From positions 123,325 to 187,324 of the forward strand of contig NZ_JAGGLG010000002.1 of NCBI RefSeq assembly GCF_017874315.1: 64,000 nt of DNA. The letters run 5' to 3'. The DNA comes from Symbiobacterium terraclitae (GTDB lineage Bacteria > Bacillota > Sulfobacillia > Symbiobacteriales > Symbiobacteriaceae). Under the pieces are notes generated by a model. That model was not told the DNA's origin. It did not search any database and saw only the letters and a program-made list of their open reading frames with translations. Below, piece by piece: positions 52,844 to 62,615 of this stretch; the stretch's first letter is position 1; every line of letters begins with the position of its first letter. Both the position numbers and the translations under genes were made by a program.

Positions 52844-54571
52844 TCAGCCCTTCGGACGCGCGAGCCAGTCCAGCAGCTCGGGCAGGTCCATGGCGTTGAT
52901 CACGTCCTGCGGCTCCACCCAGCCCCGGCGGGCCTGCCCGACGCCGTAGGGCAGGAGTTCCAGCTCCCGTACGGAGTGGGCGTCGGTGTTGATCACCAGC
53001 TTCACGCCCGCCTCCCGGGCCAGGCGCGCATGCCGGTCGGGGAGGTCGAGCCGGGACGGGCTGGCCGAGATCTCCAGCGCCGTGCCGGTGCGGGCACAGG
53101 CCTCCAGGATGCGGTCGAAGTCGAGCGCCGCGGGCTCGCGCCGGCCGATGACCCGGCCGAAGGGGTGGCCGATGATGTCCACGTGCGGGTTGTGGATCGC
53201 CCGGAGCAGCCGCTCGGTCTGCTCCGCCTCGGGCAGCCCCAGGTGGCTGTGCAGCGAGGCCACCACCACGTCCAGCTCCGCCAGCAGCTCGTCCGGGTAG
53301 TCGAGGGTGCCGTCCCGCAGGATGTCCACCTCGGCGCCGGCCAGCAGGCGGAAGCCCTCCCCCTGGTCCAGCCGGCGGATGGCGGCGATGTGCTGCCTGA
53401 GCCGCTCCGGGCTCAGCCCCCGGGCGATGGCCAGCGACTGGGAGTGGTCGCAGATGGCGAGGTAGCGGTGGCCCAACGCCCGGGCCGCCTCGGCCATCTC
53501 CGCCAGCGTCGCCGTGCCGTCTGAGGCGGTGGTGTGCACGTGGAGGTCGCCCCGGAGGTCTGCCACGGTGATCAGGCGGGGCAGGCGCCCGGCGCGGGCG
53601 GCGGCCACCTCGCCCCCGCCCTCCCGCAGCTCCGGCGGGATATAGGGCAGGCCCAGCGTCCGGTAGACGACGGCGTCGGCGGCCTCGGACTCCTCGGTTA
53701 CCCGGGAGTCTTGTGCGCTGCGGTGGGGGCTGTCTGCGGCTCCGGCGGCGTACGGCCGGACGTACTCGGCAGCTGCCGGCGGAGCCATGCCTGCCAACTC
53801 CGCCGGCGGGGCCGCGCCGGCCAGCTCGGCCAGGTGGGCGGCCGAGCCTGTCCGCTCGAACAGCGTCAGGGCGAACGCCTCGGGCGGCACCAGCACCGGG
53901 TCGACCGGGCGGGGGAGCGGGGGCAGGCGGTCCAGGTGGGCCTGGACGGCGGCGGGGTCCCGGGTGGCGATCACCACGTCGATGTCCGCCACCGTCTCCT
54001 GCCGCCGGCGGACGGAGCCCGCGACCTCCGCCCGGAGCACGGCGGGGTGGCTGCGCAGGTGACGCACCACGGCCTCTGCGATCGGGGCGGCGACCCCGAT
54101 GGAGACCCGGTCGGGCCGCCGGCGGACGCGGGCCGCCGCCTCGAGGATCGCCGCCTCCTTGCGGGGCCCCAGGCCCGGCAGGTCCCGCAGCCGGCCCTCC
54201 CGCGCGGCGAGCTCCAGCGCCTCCAGGCTGTCCACGCCCAGCCGCCGGTAGAGCAGCATCGCGGTGCGGGCGCCGAGGCCCGGCACGCGGGTGAGGTCGA
54301 GAACCCCCGGGGGTACCGCCTGCCGCAGCTCCTCCAGATAGCCGATGCGGCCGGTCTCCACCAGCTCGGCGATCTTGGCGGCGATTGCCTTGCCGATGCC
54401 GGGCACCCGGGTGAGGCGCCCGGCCCCGGCCAGGTCGGCCACCTGTTCGGGCAGCAGGCCGACGGCCTCGGCGGCCTTCCGGTAGGCGCGCACCTTGAAC
54501 GGGTCCTCTCCGGTGAACTCCAGCAGGTCCGCGATCTCGTACAGGGCCTCGGCCACGGTGAGGTTGTCCAC
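52844..54571 (-). CDS. polX: DNA polymerase/3'-5' exonuclease PolX with a divergent palm
   Basis: A family X polymerase with a PHP domain, for gap filling and base excision repair. 575 residues. Order: helix-hairpin-helix domain (FKVRAYRKAAEAV, VPGIGKAIAAKIAEL, VPGLGARTAMLLYRRL), palm with GSVRRRQETVADIDVV, PHP domain from about residue 330 (RGDLHVHTTASDGT, ICDHSQ, DAHSV). In the fingers/thumb region the usual TGS..HN block reads TGSAAHLAEL and is followed by about 60 Ala/Pro/Glu-rich residues. GTG 54571 is 9 bases after AGGAGG; ATG 54580 is too close. Confidence 0.9.
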   Translation of the reverse strand: MDNLTVAEALYEIADLLEFTGEDPFKVRAYRKAAEAVGLLPEQVADLAGAGRLTRVPGIGKAIAAKIAELVETGRIGYLEELRQAVPPGVLDLTRVPGLGARTAMLLYRRLGVDSLEALELAAREGRLRDLPGLGPRKEAAILEAAARVRRRPDRVSIGVAAPIAEAVVRHLRSHPAVLRAEVAGSVRRRQETVADIDVVIATRDPAAVQAHLDRLPPLPRPVDPVLVPPEAFALTLFERTGSAAHLAELAGAAPPAELAGMAPPAAAEYVRPYAAGAADSPHRSAQDSRVTEESEAADAVVYRTLGLPYIPPELREGGGEVAAARAGRLPRLITVADLRGDLHVHTTASDGTATLAEMAEAARALGHRYLAICDHSQSLAIARGLSPERLRQHIAAIRRLDQGEGFRLLAGAEVDILRDGTLDYPDELLAELDVVVASLHSHLGLPEAEQTERLLRAIHNPHVDIIGHPFGRVIGRREPAALDFDRILEACARTGTALEISASPSRLDLPDRHARLAREAGVKLVINTDAHSVRELELLPYGVGQARRGWVEPQDVINAMDLPELLDWLARPKG

Positions 54572-54772
54572 GAACAGCATACCTCCTGGACAGCCTGCGG
54601 CCGCAGAACTGCGGCCGCACGTTTCGCGGCGGCGCGCCGCCCCGCAGGGCGGGGCGAAGGATGGGCTGCTCCGGATGCGGCTGGAGCGGTGGATGGTTGC
54701 GGCCGGGGAAGGCTACGTCGGGGAATGGCTACAGCCGCCGGGCACAGCGGGAAAAAAAGCAAGTGGAGGGTC
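54572..54772. other. Divergent gap between PolX and groESL with a doubled palindrome
   Basis: Two copies of the palindrome TGCGGCCGCA (54596-54605 and 54610-54619) stand 4 bases apart. The rest of the gap holds no gene I can support. The groESL promoter follows at 54773. Confidence 0.5.
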
Positions 54773-54801
54773 TTGACTCCCTCTGGAACCTTTTCTATCA
54801 T
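54773..54801 (+). promoter_or_regulatory. groESL promoter
   Basis: TTGACT (54773-54778), 17 bases, TATCAT (54796-54801), just upstream of CIRCE. Confidence 0.85.
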
Positions 54802-54812
54802 AGGTCATGGTG

Positions 54813-54839
54813 TTAGCACTCGGGGTTAGCGAGTGCTAA
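54813..54839 (+). promoter_or_regulatory. CIRCE element (HrcA operator)
   Basis: TTAGCACTC, 9 bases, GAGTGCTAA: a perfect CIRCE inverted repeat at the transcription start. HrcA is expected to repress groESL here; hrcA itself is not in the window. Confidence 0.98.
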
Positions 54840-54869
54840 CAGATTCAAGCTTGAGGAGGGACCTTCGAG

Positions 54870-55163
54870 ATGAACATCAAGCCGTTGGGCGCTCGGGTCG
54901 TCATCAAGGCGCTCGAGAAGGAAGAGCGTACCAAGAGCGGCATTCTGCTGCCCGACACCGCCAAGGAGAAGCCCCAGCAGGGTAAGGTCGTGGCCGTTGG
55001 CCCGGGCCGCACCCTCGAGTCCGGGAGCAAGGTGGAGCTCGAGGTCAAGGAGGGCGACACCGTCATCTTCTCCAAGTATGCCGGCACCGAGGTCAAGATC
55101 GACGGCGAGGAGTACATCATCCTGGACGGCGAGCGCGACATTCTCGCCATCGTTCAGGGTTAA
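54870..55163 (+). CDS. groES: Co-chaperonin GroES
   Basis: Heptameric lid of the GroEL chaperonin. 97 residues, standard length. Seen: [19 protein letters not shown], the mobile loop [21 protein letters not shown], and [22 protein letters not shown] follows GAGGAGGG. First gene of the CIRCE-controlled operon. Confidence 0.98.
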   Translation: MNIKPLGARVVIKALEKEERTKSGILLPDTAKEKPQQGKVVAVGPGRTLESGSKVELEVKEGDTVIFSKYAGTEVKIDGEEYIILDGERDILAIVQG

Positions 55164-56813
<1,650 letters not shown>

Positions 56814-56838
56814 GTTGACAGCCAGTCTGACAACCAGT

Positions 56839-56875
56839 ACACCCCTCAGCTACCGGCTGGGGGGTGTTCCTTTTT
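56839..56875 (+). terminator. Rho-independent terminator of groESL
   Basis: ACACCCCTCAGC, short loop, GCTGGGGGGTGT, then TCCTTTTT. Confidence 0.85.
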
Positions 56876-56945
56876 CCGGATCGCGCTTGTGCCTCCGGCG
56901 GCCCGGCTTGTGGTAAGATACCTCAAACGGCAGGAGGTGGACGCG

Positions 56946-57728
56946 TTGGTCAGGGCAATCCTCTTCGACCTGGACGAGACACTGATCCTGGACGAGCCCG
57001 TCACGCGGGCGGCGCTGGCCGAGGCGGCCGCCCTCGCGGGGCCGGGCGTCGACCAGGCGCGCCTGGCCGAGCGGGCGTGGTCGGAGGCCCGGCGCCTCTG
57101 GGCCGAGGGTCCGTACGCCGCCTACTGCGAGCGGATCGGCCACAGCGCGGCCGAGGGGCTCTGGGCACGCTACGATCGGGGCGAACACCCGGCCATCGCC
57201 GGCCTGCGGGCGTGGGCGCCGGGATACCGCACGGCGGCCTGGCAGGCGGCGCTCGCCGCGCAGGGGATCCGCGACGACGACCTGGCGCGGTCCATGGTGG
57301 GGCGCTTCGCCGCGGCCCGGCGCCGGTACCCGCGCTATCCCGAGGTCGATCCGCTGCTGGCCGCGCTGCGGGCGCGCGGGCTGCGCCTCGGCATCGTCAC
57401 CAACGGCGTGACGGACCTGCAGCGGACCAAGCTGGCCGGGTCGGGGCTGGAGGAGGCGTTCGACGCGGTGGTGATCTCCGGCGAGATCGACTGCGGCAAG
57501 CCTGACCCGGGCATCTTCCATCATATTCTCGGGGAGATGGGAGTGCCGCCGGCCGAGGCGGTGATGGTGGGCGACAACCCCGGGCGCGACGTGGCCGGCG
57601 GTCGGGCCGCCGGCCTGCGCACGGTGTGGGTGCAGCGGAACGGCCGGGCGCGGGATCCCCGCCACCCGGCCGACCTGGAGTGCACGGACCTCTCGGCCAT
57701 CCTCCCCTGGCTCGACGGGCTCGCCTGA
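56946..57728 (+). CDS. HAD-superfamily hydrolase
   Basis: A 260-residue phosphatase-like HAD protein. Motif I: ILFDLDETLILDE, with the nucleophile Asp. Motif II: GIVTNGVTDLQ. Motif III: Lys of DCGKPDPGIF. Motif IV: VMVGDNPGRDVAGG. The helical cap between I and II is about 100 residues. The substrate is unknown. The TTG at 56946 follows AGGAGGTG. An extended -10 box (TGGTAAGAT) ends 26 bases upstream. Confidence 0.93.
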   Translation: MVRAILFDLDETLILDEPVTRAALAEAAALAGPGVDQARLAERAWSEARRLWAEGPYAAYCERIGHSAAEGLWARYDRGEHPAIAGLRAWAPGYRTAAWQAALAAQGIRDDDLARSMVGRFAAARRRYPRYPEVDPLLAALRARGLRLGIVTNGVTDLQRTKLAGSGLEEAFDAVVISGEIDCGKPDPGIFHHILGEMGVPPAEAVMVGDNPGRDVAGGRAAGLRTVWVQRNGRARDPRHPADLECTDLSAILPWLDGLA

Positions 57729-57753
57729 GGCGCCGCCCCGGGCCACGGCGCAC

Positions 57754-58926
57754 CTACCGCAGCGGCCCGAAGCGCACGGCCGTGATGTACGGGATGCGCT
57801 CCGGCGTCTCCAGCACCTCGGCCAGGGGCTGGGCGGCCTGATCGATCATGTCGGCCAGCCAGGTGCCCGCGAGGCGCATGAGGGCCCCCTCCCGGATCGC
57901 CCGGGCCTTCCAGCAAGTGTCGAACTGCTCGGGAACCCGGAACAGGCAGAAGCGGCGCAGACGCTGGTAGTCGGCCAGGCCGGCGTCCAGGACCGGCGCC
58001 AGTTCGGCCTCCAGGCGCTCGTCCGGCTGCCACAGCCCTTCGGCCGCAGTGCGCGCCGCTGCGACCGCCGCCGTGCGCAGCCGGGTGACGTACCCGAAGA
58101 ACAGGCGCCCGTCCCGGAACGGGCGGGCCCATGTGGCCCACCACAGCACCGGCAGGGCGACGATGAAGGGCACGGACCAGGGGACCGCGGGCAGGACGAG
58201 CGCGTTGACCGGCGCCGCGGCCATCAGGATCAGGTTGAGGGCGCCCCAGCCCACGGCCCAGGCCAGGGCCTTCGCATGCTGCCGCCGCATGGACGCCACG
58301 GCCCGGTTCAGGGCTGCGAGTCGGCGCTCCACGGCCTGCTCCGCCGCGTCCACGGCCTGGCGCACCCGGTCGCAGAGCCCCAGGAGGCGCTCCTCCAGCT
58401 CCGCGGTCTCCCGCACCAGCCGCGCCGCGGCCTCGGCGTCGGCCTCTGCCCCCGCGGTCAGCGGAACGTGCTTCCCGTCGAGCCGGGTCAGGGCGGAGAG
58501 GGCCAGTCCCCGTGCGGCGGCGGGGTCCTTGGGCATCGTCATCTGGGCGCGGATCAGCGCGTGCACGCCCAGGGCCCATTCCGTGAGGGCGGCCGCCGCC
58601 TCGCCCTCGCAGCTGTGCAGGCGGAACAGCGCGGCCTCGCAGGCCTTGAGCGCCGCGGCGTATTCCTGCCTGCAGGTGTAGTACTCCCGGGCCGCCGCGG
58701 CCTGCAGGCAGTGGCTGCGCACCTCCAGCAGGTGCCCGAGGGCGGCGGCGATGTCGTTCCGGTGGTCGGAATCCAGGTCCAGGTGGTCCGGGAGGTCTCC
58801 CGCGTCTGCCGCCTTCGCACTGGCGGGCGGATCCGTCCAGGGCGCGGCGAAGAGGCCGCCGGCGGTCCACCCGGCGACGGGTTCCTTCCAGATTCCGGAG
58901 GCGCGCTGCTGGGTAATCTGTACCAT
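57754..58926 (-). CDS. Coiled-coil protein with a central membrane hairpin, unknown
   Basis: A 390-residue protein. Residues 1 to about 60 are polar. Residues 60-225 are helical and Ala/Glu/Arg-rich (LVRETAELEERLLGLCDRVR, AVDAAEQAVERRLAAL), suggesting a coiled coil. Two membrane helices follow (AVGWGALNLILMAAAPVNAL, VPFIVALPVLWWATW). The last about 110 residues are helical and soluble. ATG at 58926 with GAGGGGGCTGA upstream. It is divergent from two further unknown membrane proteins. No family is recognised; the layout resembles membrane-tethering or sensing scaffolds only in a general way. Confidence 0.75.
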   Translation of the reverse strand: MVQITQQRASGIWKEPVAGWTAGGLFAAPWTDPPASAKAADAGDLPDHLDLDSDHRNDIAAALGHLLEVRSHCLQAAAAREYYTCRQEYAAALKACEAALFRLHSCEGEAAAALTEWALGVHALIRAQMTMPKDPAAARGLALSALTRLDGKHVPLTAGAEADAEAAARLVRETAELEERLLGLCDRVRQAVDAAEQAVERRLAALNRAVASMRRQHAKALAWAVGWGALNLILMAAAPVNALVLPAVPWSVPFIVALPVLWWATWARPFRDGRLFFGYVTRLRTAAVAAARTAAEGLWQPDERLEAELAPVLDAGLADYQRLRRFCLFRVPEQFDTCWKARAIREGALMRLAGTWLADMIDQAAQPLAEVLETPERIPYITAVRFGPLR

Positions 58927-59268
58927 GCGATCAGCCCCCTCTGTCACGGCAGGAAGGTGGCGGCGCCATGGCGCCGTGGTGCAGCCGCCCCGCACCACGA
59001 CGGGGCGGGGAGTTCCTTCAACTCCAACTTACCACCCGGAACGGCCCCGAACCATGCGAGAAAAAGACTAATTTCGGACTAGTCCGCCGCGCGCTCCTCC
59101 GGCGCCGGCCGGCCCTCCCGTGGGCCCACCATCACGAGGCCAGATCGAGCAGCGGCAGGGTGCTGGTTACGGGGAGGACGGCCCCGGGCCCGTCGATTGC
59201 AGAGGAGTAAACAGTGTAATGAGCGAAGTTGTAACCACGCGGTTACTCCTCCGTGCGGGAGGGATTCG
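58927..59268. other. Divergent gap (342 bases) between unknown membrane-protein genes
   Basis: No gene is supported. It contains the 12-bp palindrome CGGACTAGTCCG (59075-59086) in a short AT-rich patch, the hairpin GTAACC-ACGC-GGTTAC (59231-59246) and a second stem in which CCTCC (59248-59252) can pair with the GGAGG ribosome binding site of the next gene. Promoters were not located with confidence. Confidence 0.5.
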
Positions 59269-59805
59269 GTGGAAGCGGCGCATCGTGAACGGCCCGACAC
59301 CCGCCTGGAGCTCTACCTGGTCGCCGGCCTGCTGCTGGCGGCCTGCGCGGGCGCGGGCTGGCTGGTCGCCCGGATCGCCGGTGCGGCGGGGGCGCCCCGC
59401 CCCCTCGAGTTTGCCGGGCTCCTCTTCCTGTTGGTCCTGGCTGCGTACCTGTGTCTGATGGCCTACGAGCTGCGCACCGTCTGCTACCTGCTGGAGGAGC
59501 AGGAGCTGCGCGTCGCCCAGGGTCGCCGGGCGGTGACCATCGACCTCAGCCGGCCCATCCGGCTGCACCGCTGGCTGAACCGCTGGAACGGGGAAGCCGC
59601 GCCCCGGGACCTGGGGGGCGTGGCGGTGGAGTGGTACCCGCCCCTGGCGCTGGTGCGCACGGGGACCTGGGTGGTGCTGGGACAGGACGCGTCGGGACAG
59701 CGGCGGGCCCTGGCCCTGCGGCCGTCGCCGCGGCTGCTGGCGCTGCTGCGGGAGTGGGCGTTGCCGACCTGGGGGGAGGAGCATGACGAGACTCCTGGTT
59801 TCTGA
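59269..59805 (+). CDS. Two-helix membrane protein, possibly PH-like
   Basis: A 178-residue protein: two membrane helices (about 15-70: LELYLVAGLLLAACAGAGWL, LLFLLVLAAYLCLMAYEL) and a cytoplasmic beta-rich part (YLLEEQELRVAQGRRAVTID, then WYPPLALVRTGTWVVLG) that resembles bacterial PH-like domains. GTG at 59269 follows GGGAGGGATTC. It overlaps the next gene by 23 bases. Function unknown. Confidence 0.72.
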   Translation: MEAAHRERPDTRLELYLVAGLLLAACAGAGWLVARIAGAAGAPRPLEFAGLLFLLVLAAYLCLMAYELRTVCYLLEEQELRVAQGRRAVTIDLSRPIRLHRWLNRWNGEAAPRDLGGVAVEWYPPLALVRTGTWVVLGQDASGQRRALALRPSPRLLALLREWALPTWGEEHDETPGF

Positions 59806-60550
59806 ACTTATCCTGGTGCTTCTGTCGGGCGCCTTTGCCGCCCTGGGCGTTCCCTGGCTCTCGGGCCGGCCGGCCTCCTGGCCGCTCTTCCTCGTCGGCG
59901 TCATGATGGCGATGGCCTTCGTGGCCCTCTACGCCGTCGCCAACCTGGCGGGAGGGCGCCTCCGGCCCCGTGCCAGACTGGCGCTGGGGGCGGTCGCCCT
60001 GGCGCTGACGCTGTGGCGGCCGCTGGACGGCGCCACCCACCTCGTGGGCGCGGCTGCCGGCCTGCTGCTGGCCGTCCTGGGAGCGGCGCTGGGCAGGGGG
60101 GCAGGCGGCAGCCTGTACGCCTTCGCGGTGCCGCTCCTGGGCGCTCGCTGGCTGCTGGCGCCGCTGCTGGGCCCGTTCCCGGCCGCGCAGCTCACGGTCG
60201 TGCAGTGCGGCGCGTTCTACTGCTTCGCCCGGGGGCTGATCCGCCTCTGGACTCCCACGGCGGCCGAGGGCAATCCGGAGGCCGGCCCGCTGGTGCGCAG
60301 GCCTGTGCCCGACCGGGTCGTGGGTCTCGTCGAGGGCATCAGCCGCCGCCGCGCCCGGCCGTACGCCACCCGGGAAGACGGCAGCCGCGACGATGGGGCG
60401 GTCTCCGTCCTCTGCCCGGCGGGGGAGGCACCGGCCCTGCTCGGGCGCCTGCAGTCGGCGCTGGCGGGCCACCCCGTCACCGTTTCCCTGGGACCCGGGG
60501 AGGGCGAGTGGGCCCAGCTGGTCGTCCGCACGGCGAATGAGGCTCCGTGA
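59783..60550 (+). CDS. Multi-pass membrane protein, unknown function
   Basis: A 255-residue protein with five to six hydrophobic helices in the first 150 residues (LILVLLSGAFAALGVPWL, LFLVGVMMAMAFVALYAVA, GAAAGLLLAVLGAALG) and a soluble C-terminal part from about 165 (VSVLCPAGEAPALLGRLQSA). It starts within the previous gene, so the two form an operon. No family is recognised. Confidence 0.72.
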   Translation: MTRLLVSELILVLLSGAFAALGVPWLSGRPASWPLFLVGVMMAMAFVALYAVANLAGGRLRPRARLALGAVALALTLWRPLDGATHLVGAAAGLLLAVLGAALGRGAGGSLYAFAVPLLGARWLLAPLLGPFPAAQLTVVQCGAFYCFARGLIRLWTPTAAEGNPEAGPLVRRPVPDRVVGLVEGISRRRARPYATREDGSRDDGAVSVLCPAGEAPALLGRLQSALAGHPVTVSLGPGEGEWAQLVVRTANEAP

Positions 60551-60559
60551 CGAAAAACG

Positions 60560-60595
60560 ATCCCGGACCCGCTGCGCGGGGTCCGGGATTGGTTT
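60560..60595 (-). terminator. Terminator shared by convergent genes
   Basis: ATCCCGGACCC and GGGTCCGGGAT. On the minus strand the stem is followed by CGTTTTTCG, so it mainly ends the small gene at 60611; on the plus strand TGGTTT follows. Confidence 0.8.
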
Positions 60596-60610
60596 ATGAT
60601 GAAGGGGTGT

Positions 60611-60787
60611 CTAGAAAGCGTACCAGGGTGCCTGCCGGTTGGTGGCCATCTGCCACTTGCGCTCGGCGCAGGAGACCATCTCCACGCTGATTCCGAGGTC
60701 GGCTGCGACCTCCTGCTTGCTCCGGCCCGCCTTCAACTGGGTCACGATCGCCTCCACGTCTGCAGGCATCAGCTGCCAGAACGTCAT
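60611..60787 (-). CDS. Small helix-turn-helix-like protein, 58 residues
   Basis: ATG at 60787 with AAAGGAGG 8 bases upstream; upstream codons in the same frame are ignored because they lack a site. VEAIVTQLKAGRSKQEVAADL and GISVEMVSCAERKWQ form a plausible helix-turn-helix, close to the resolvase/LuxR style. The protein is too short for a partner domain. It has its own terminator. Family not recognised; a small DNA-binding protein is the best guess. Confidence 0.7.
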   Translation of the reverse strand: MTFWQLMPADVEAIVTQLKAGRSKQEVAADLGISVEMVSCAERKWQMATNRQAPWYAF

Positions 60788-60935
60788 CTCGGGTCGCCTC
60801 CTTTTTTCTTTCCTTTGTTTATCTGGCTTCAGGATACTACCGGGGACTTTTGATAGCATCCTTAACAAAGACGAATTTTGGTTCGTCCTTCCAACCGACC
60901 GCGAGCCTCCTCCTTCCGGAGGATGATTCAGGGGA

Positions 60936-60964
60936 TTGCATCGTTATTCATCACGCGTTATAAT
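60936..60964 (+). promoter_or_regulatory. argC promoter
   Basis: TTGCAT (60936-60941), 17 bases, TATAAT (60959-60964). Both hexamers are covered by ARG boxes. Confidence 0.88.
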
Positions 60965-60970
60965 TATGCA
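60937..60970 (+). promoter_or_regulatory. Tandem ARG boxes (AhrC/ArgR operators)
   Basis: Box 1, TGCATCGTTATTCA (60937-60950), matches TGMATWWWWATKCA except in the central bases. Box 2, GTTATAATTATGCA (60957-60970), has one good half. Their centres are 20 bases apart, two helical turns, which suits hexameric ArgR. Confidence 0.8.
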
Positions 60971-61001
60971 TCAAGACTTCGCCAGGAGGGGGCCTGTCAG
61001 A

Positions 61002-62045
61002 ATGCTGCGCGCAGGGATTGCCGGGGCCACGGGTTACGCCGGCATCGAGCTGATCCGGCTGCTCGGCCTGCACCCGGAGGTGCAGGTGGTGTGGGCCGGC
61101 ACCGAGAGCTACCAGGGCCAGGAGCTGGCCGGAGTCTACCCGCACCTGCGCGGCCGCGTGGACCTCGTGGGGCAGGAGGCCGCCGCCGAGGCCCTGGCCG
61201 GCTGCGACGTGGTCTTCACCTCGCTTCCGCACGGCGTGACCATGACGCTGGCGCCGGCCGTCCTCAGCGCCGGCACGCGGCTCATCGACCTGGGGGCGGA
61301 CTTCCGCCTGCGGGATGTCGCCGCATACGAGGCGTGGTACAAGAAGGCGCACACGGCCCCGGATCTGGTCGCCGAGGCGGTCTACGGCCTGCCCGAACTA
61401 TACCGGGAGCGGGTGCGGGGCGCCCGCCTGGTGGCCAACCCCGGCTGCTACCCCACCGCCTGTGCGCTGGCCGCGGCGCCGCTGCTCAGGGCGGGTGCCG
61501 TAAGCCTGGAGGGGATCATCTTCGACGCCAAGTCGGGCGTCTCGGGCGCCGGGCGCGGGGTCAACCTCGGCGTCCACTTCTCCGAGGTGAACGAGAACTT
61601 CAAGGCGTACAACATCGCCGGCGACCACCGGCACACGCCCGAGATCGAGCAGACGCTCTCCGACCTGGCCGGCGGGCCGGTGTTGGTCAGCTTCACCCCG
61701 CACCTGGTGCCGATGACCCGGGGCATCCTCGCCACGGGCTACTTCACGCTGCGCGGGTCGTGGACGACGGAGCAGCTGGTCGACCTCTTCCGGGAGTTCT
61801 ACGCCGAAGAACCCTTCGTGCGGGTCCGGCCGGCGGGTGACCTGCCGACCACCAAGCAGGTCTGGGGCTCCAACTACTGCGATATCGGCCTCAAGGTGGA
61901 CCCGCGCACCGGGCGGGTGCTGGTCGTCAGCGTCATCGACAACCTCGTCAAGGGCGCAGCCGGCCAGGCCATCCAGAACATGAACCTGATGTTCGGCCTT
62001 CCCGAGACGACGGGCCTGCTTCAGGCGGCACCGCTCTATCCCTGA
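61002..62045 (+). CDS. argC: N-acetyl-gamma-glutamyl-phosphate reductase
   Basis: Third step of arginine biosynthesis. 347 residues. NADP site: AGIAGATGYAGIELIRLL; catalytic Cys149 in LVANPGCYPTACALA; KSGVSGAGRG and HRHTPEIEQ carry substrate contacts, with the catalytic His in the latter. SFTPHLVPMTRGIL and GSNYCDIGL are further family blocks. ATG at 61002 follows AGGAGGGGG; the frame is open further upstream but crosses the promoter. First gene of the ArgR-controlled operon. Confidence 0.97.
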   Translation: MLRAGIAGATGYAGIELIRLLGLHPEVQVVWAGTESYQGQELAGVYPHLRGRVDLVGQEAAAEALAGCDVVFTSLPHGVTMTLAPAVLSAGTRLIDLGADFRLRDVAAYEAWYKKAHTAPDLVAEAVYGLPELYRERVRGARLVANPGCYPTACALAAAPLLRAGAVSLEGIIFDAKSGVSGAGRGVNLGVHFSEVNENFKAYNIAGDHRHTPEIEQTLSDLAGGPVLVSFTPHLVPMTRGILATGYFTLRGSWTTEQLVDLFREFYAEEPFVRVRPAGDLPTTKQVWGSNYCDIGLKVDPRTGRVLVVSVIDNLVKGAAGQAIQNMNLMFGLPETTGLLQAAPLYP

Positions 62046-62071
62046 TCCTCACACCTACGGAGGTCTTACTC

Positions 62072-62599
62072 ATGCAGTTTCGGAAGGCCGTGATGGCCGA
62101 CATCCCGGCGGTCCACGAGATCATCAACGGCTACGCCGCCCAGGGGCTGATGCTGCGCCGGCCCCTGATGATGCTGTACGAGTCCGTGCGCGACTTCACG
62201 GTGGCGGTGGGCGACGGCGGCCAGGTGGTGGGGGTGGGCGGACTCCACATCATGTGGCAGGACCTGGCGGAGATCCGCTCCCTGGCGGTGAAGCCCGGCC
62301 TCACCCAGCGGGGCGTGGGCCGCGGCCTGGTGGAGTTCCTGCTGGACGAGGCGCGGTCGCTGGGCCTCAAGCGCATCTTCGCCCTCACCTACCAGCCGGG
62401 GTTTTTCGCCAAGTGCGGCTTCCACGTGGTACAGAAGGAGACCCTGCCGCAGAAGGTCTGGAAGGAATGCGTGTACTGCGATAAGTTCCATAACTGCGAT
62501 GAGATCGCGATGATCCGCTGGCTGGTGCCCCCGGAGGAGCTGGGGGAGGAGGCCCACGAGATCCCGCTGGTGGCCAAGCCCAACTGGGTCAAGGGATGA
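62072..62599 (+). CDS. Short GNAT N-acetyltransferase, probable N-acetylglutamate synthase
   Basis: A 175-residue GNAT protein. Acetyl-CoA motif: SLAVKPGLTQRGVGRGLVEFL. The stretch VWKECVYCDKFHNCDEIAM with three Cys is characteristic of the short ArgA-like proteins found in arginine operons. Its place between argC and argJ supports acetylation of glutamate. If ArgJ is bifunctional this enzyme only primes the cycle. ATG with GGAGGTCTT upstream. Confidence 0.88.
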   Translation: MQFRKAVMADIPAVHEIINGYAAQGLMLRRPLMMLYESVRDFTVAVGDGGQVVGVGGLHIMWQDLAEIRSLAVKPGLTQRGVGRGLVEFLLDEARSLGLKRIFALTYQPGFFAKCGFHVVQKETLPQKVWKECVYCDKFHNCDEIAMIRWLVPPEELGEEAHEIPLVAKPNWVKG

Positions 62600-62615
62600 A
62601 GGGGAGGTGGCGCGC

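Noticed and set aside
59220..59458. Reading frame starting MSEVVTTRLLLRAG upstream of the PH-like gene
   Set aside because: It has a poorly spaced site and soon runs antiphase to the better-supported membrane protein.
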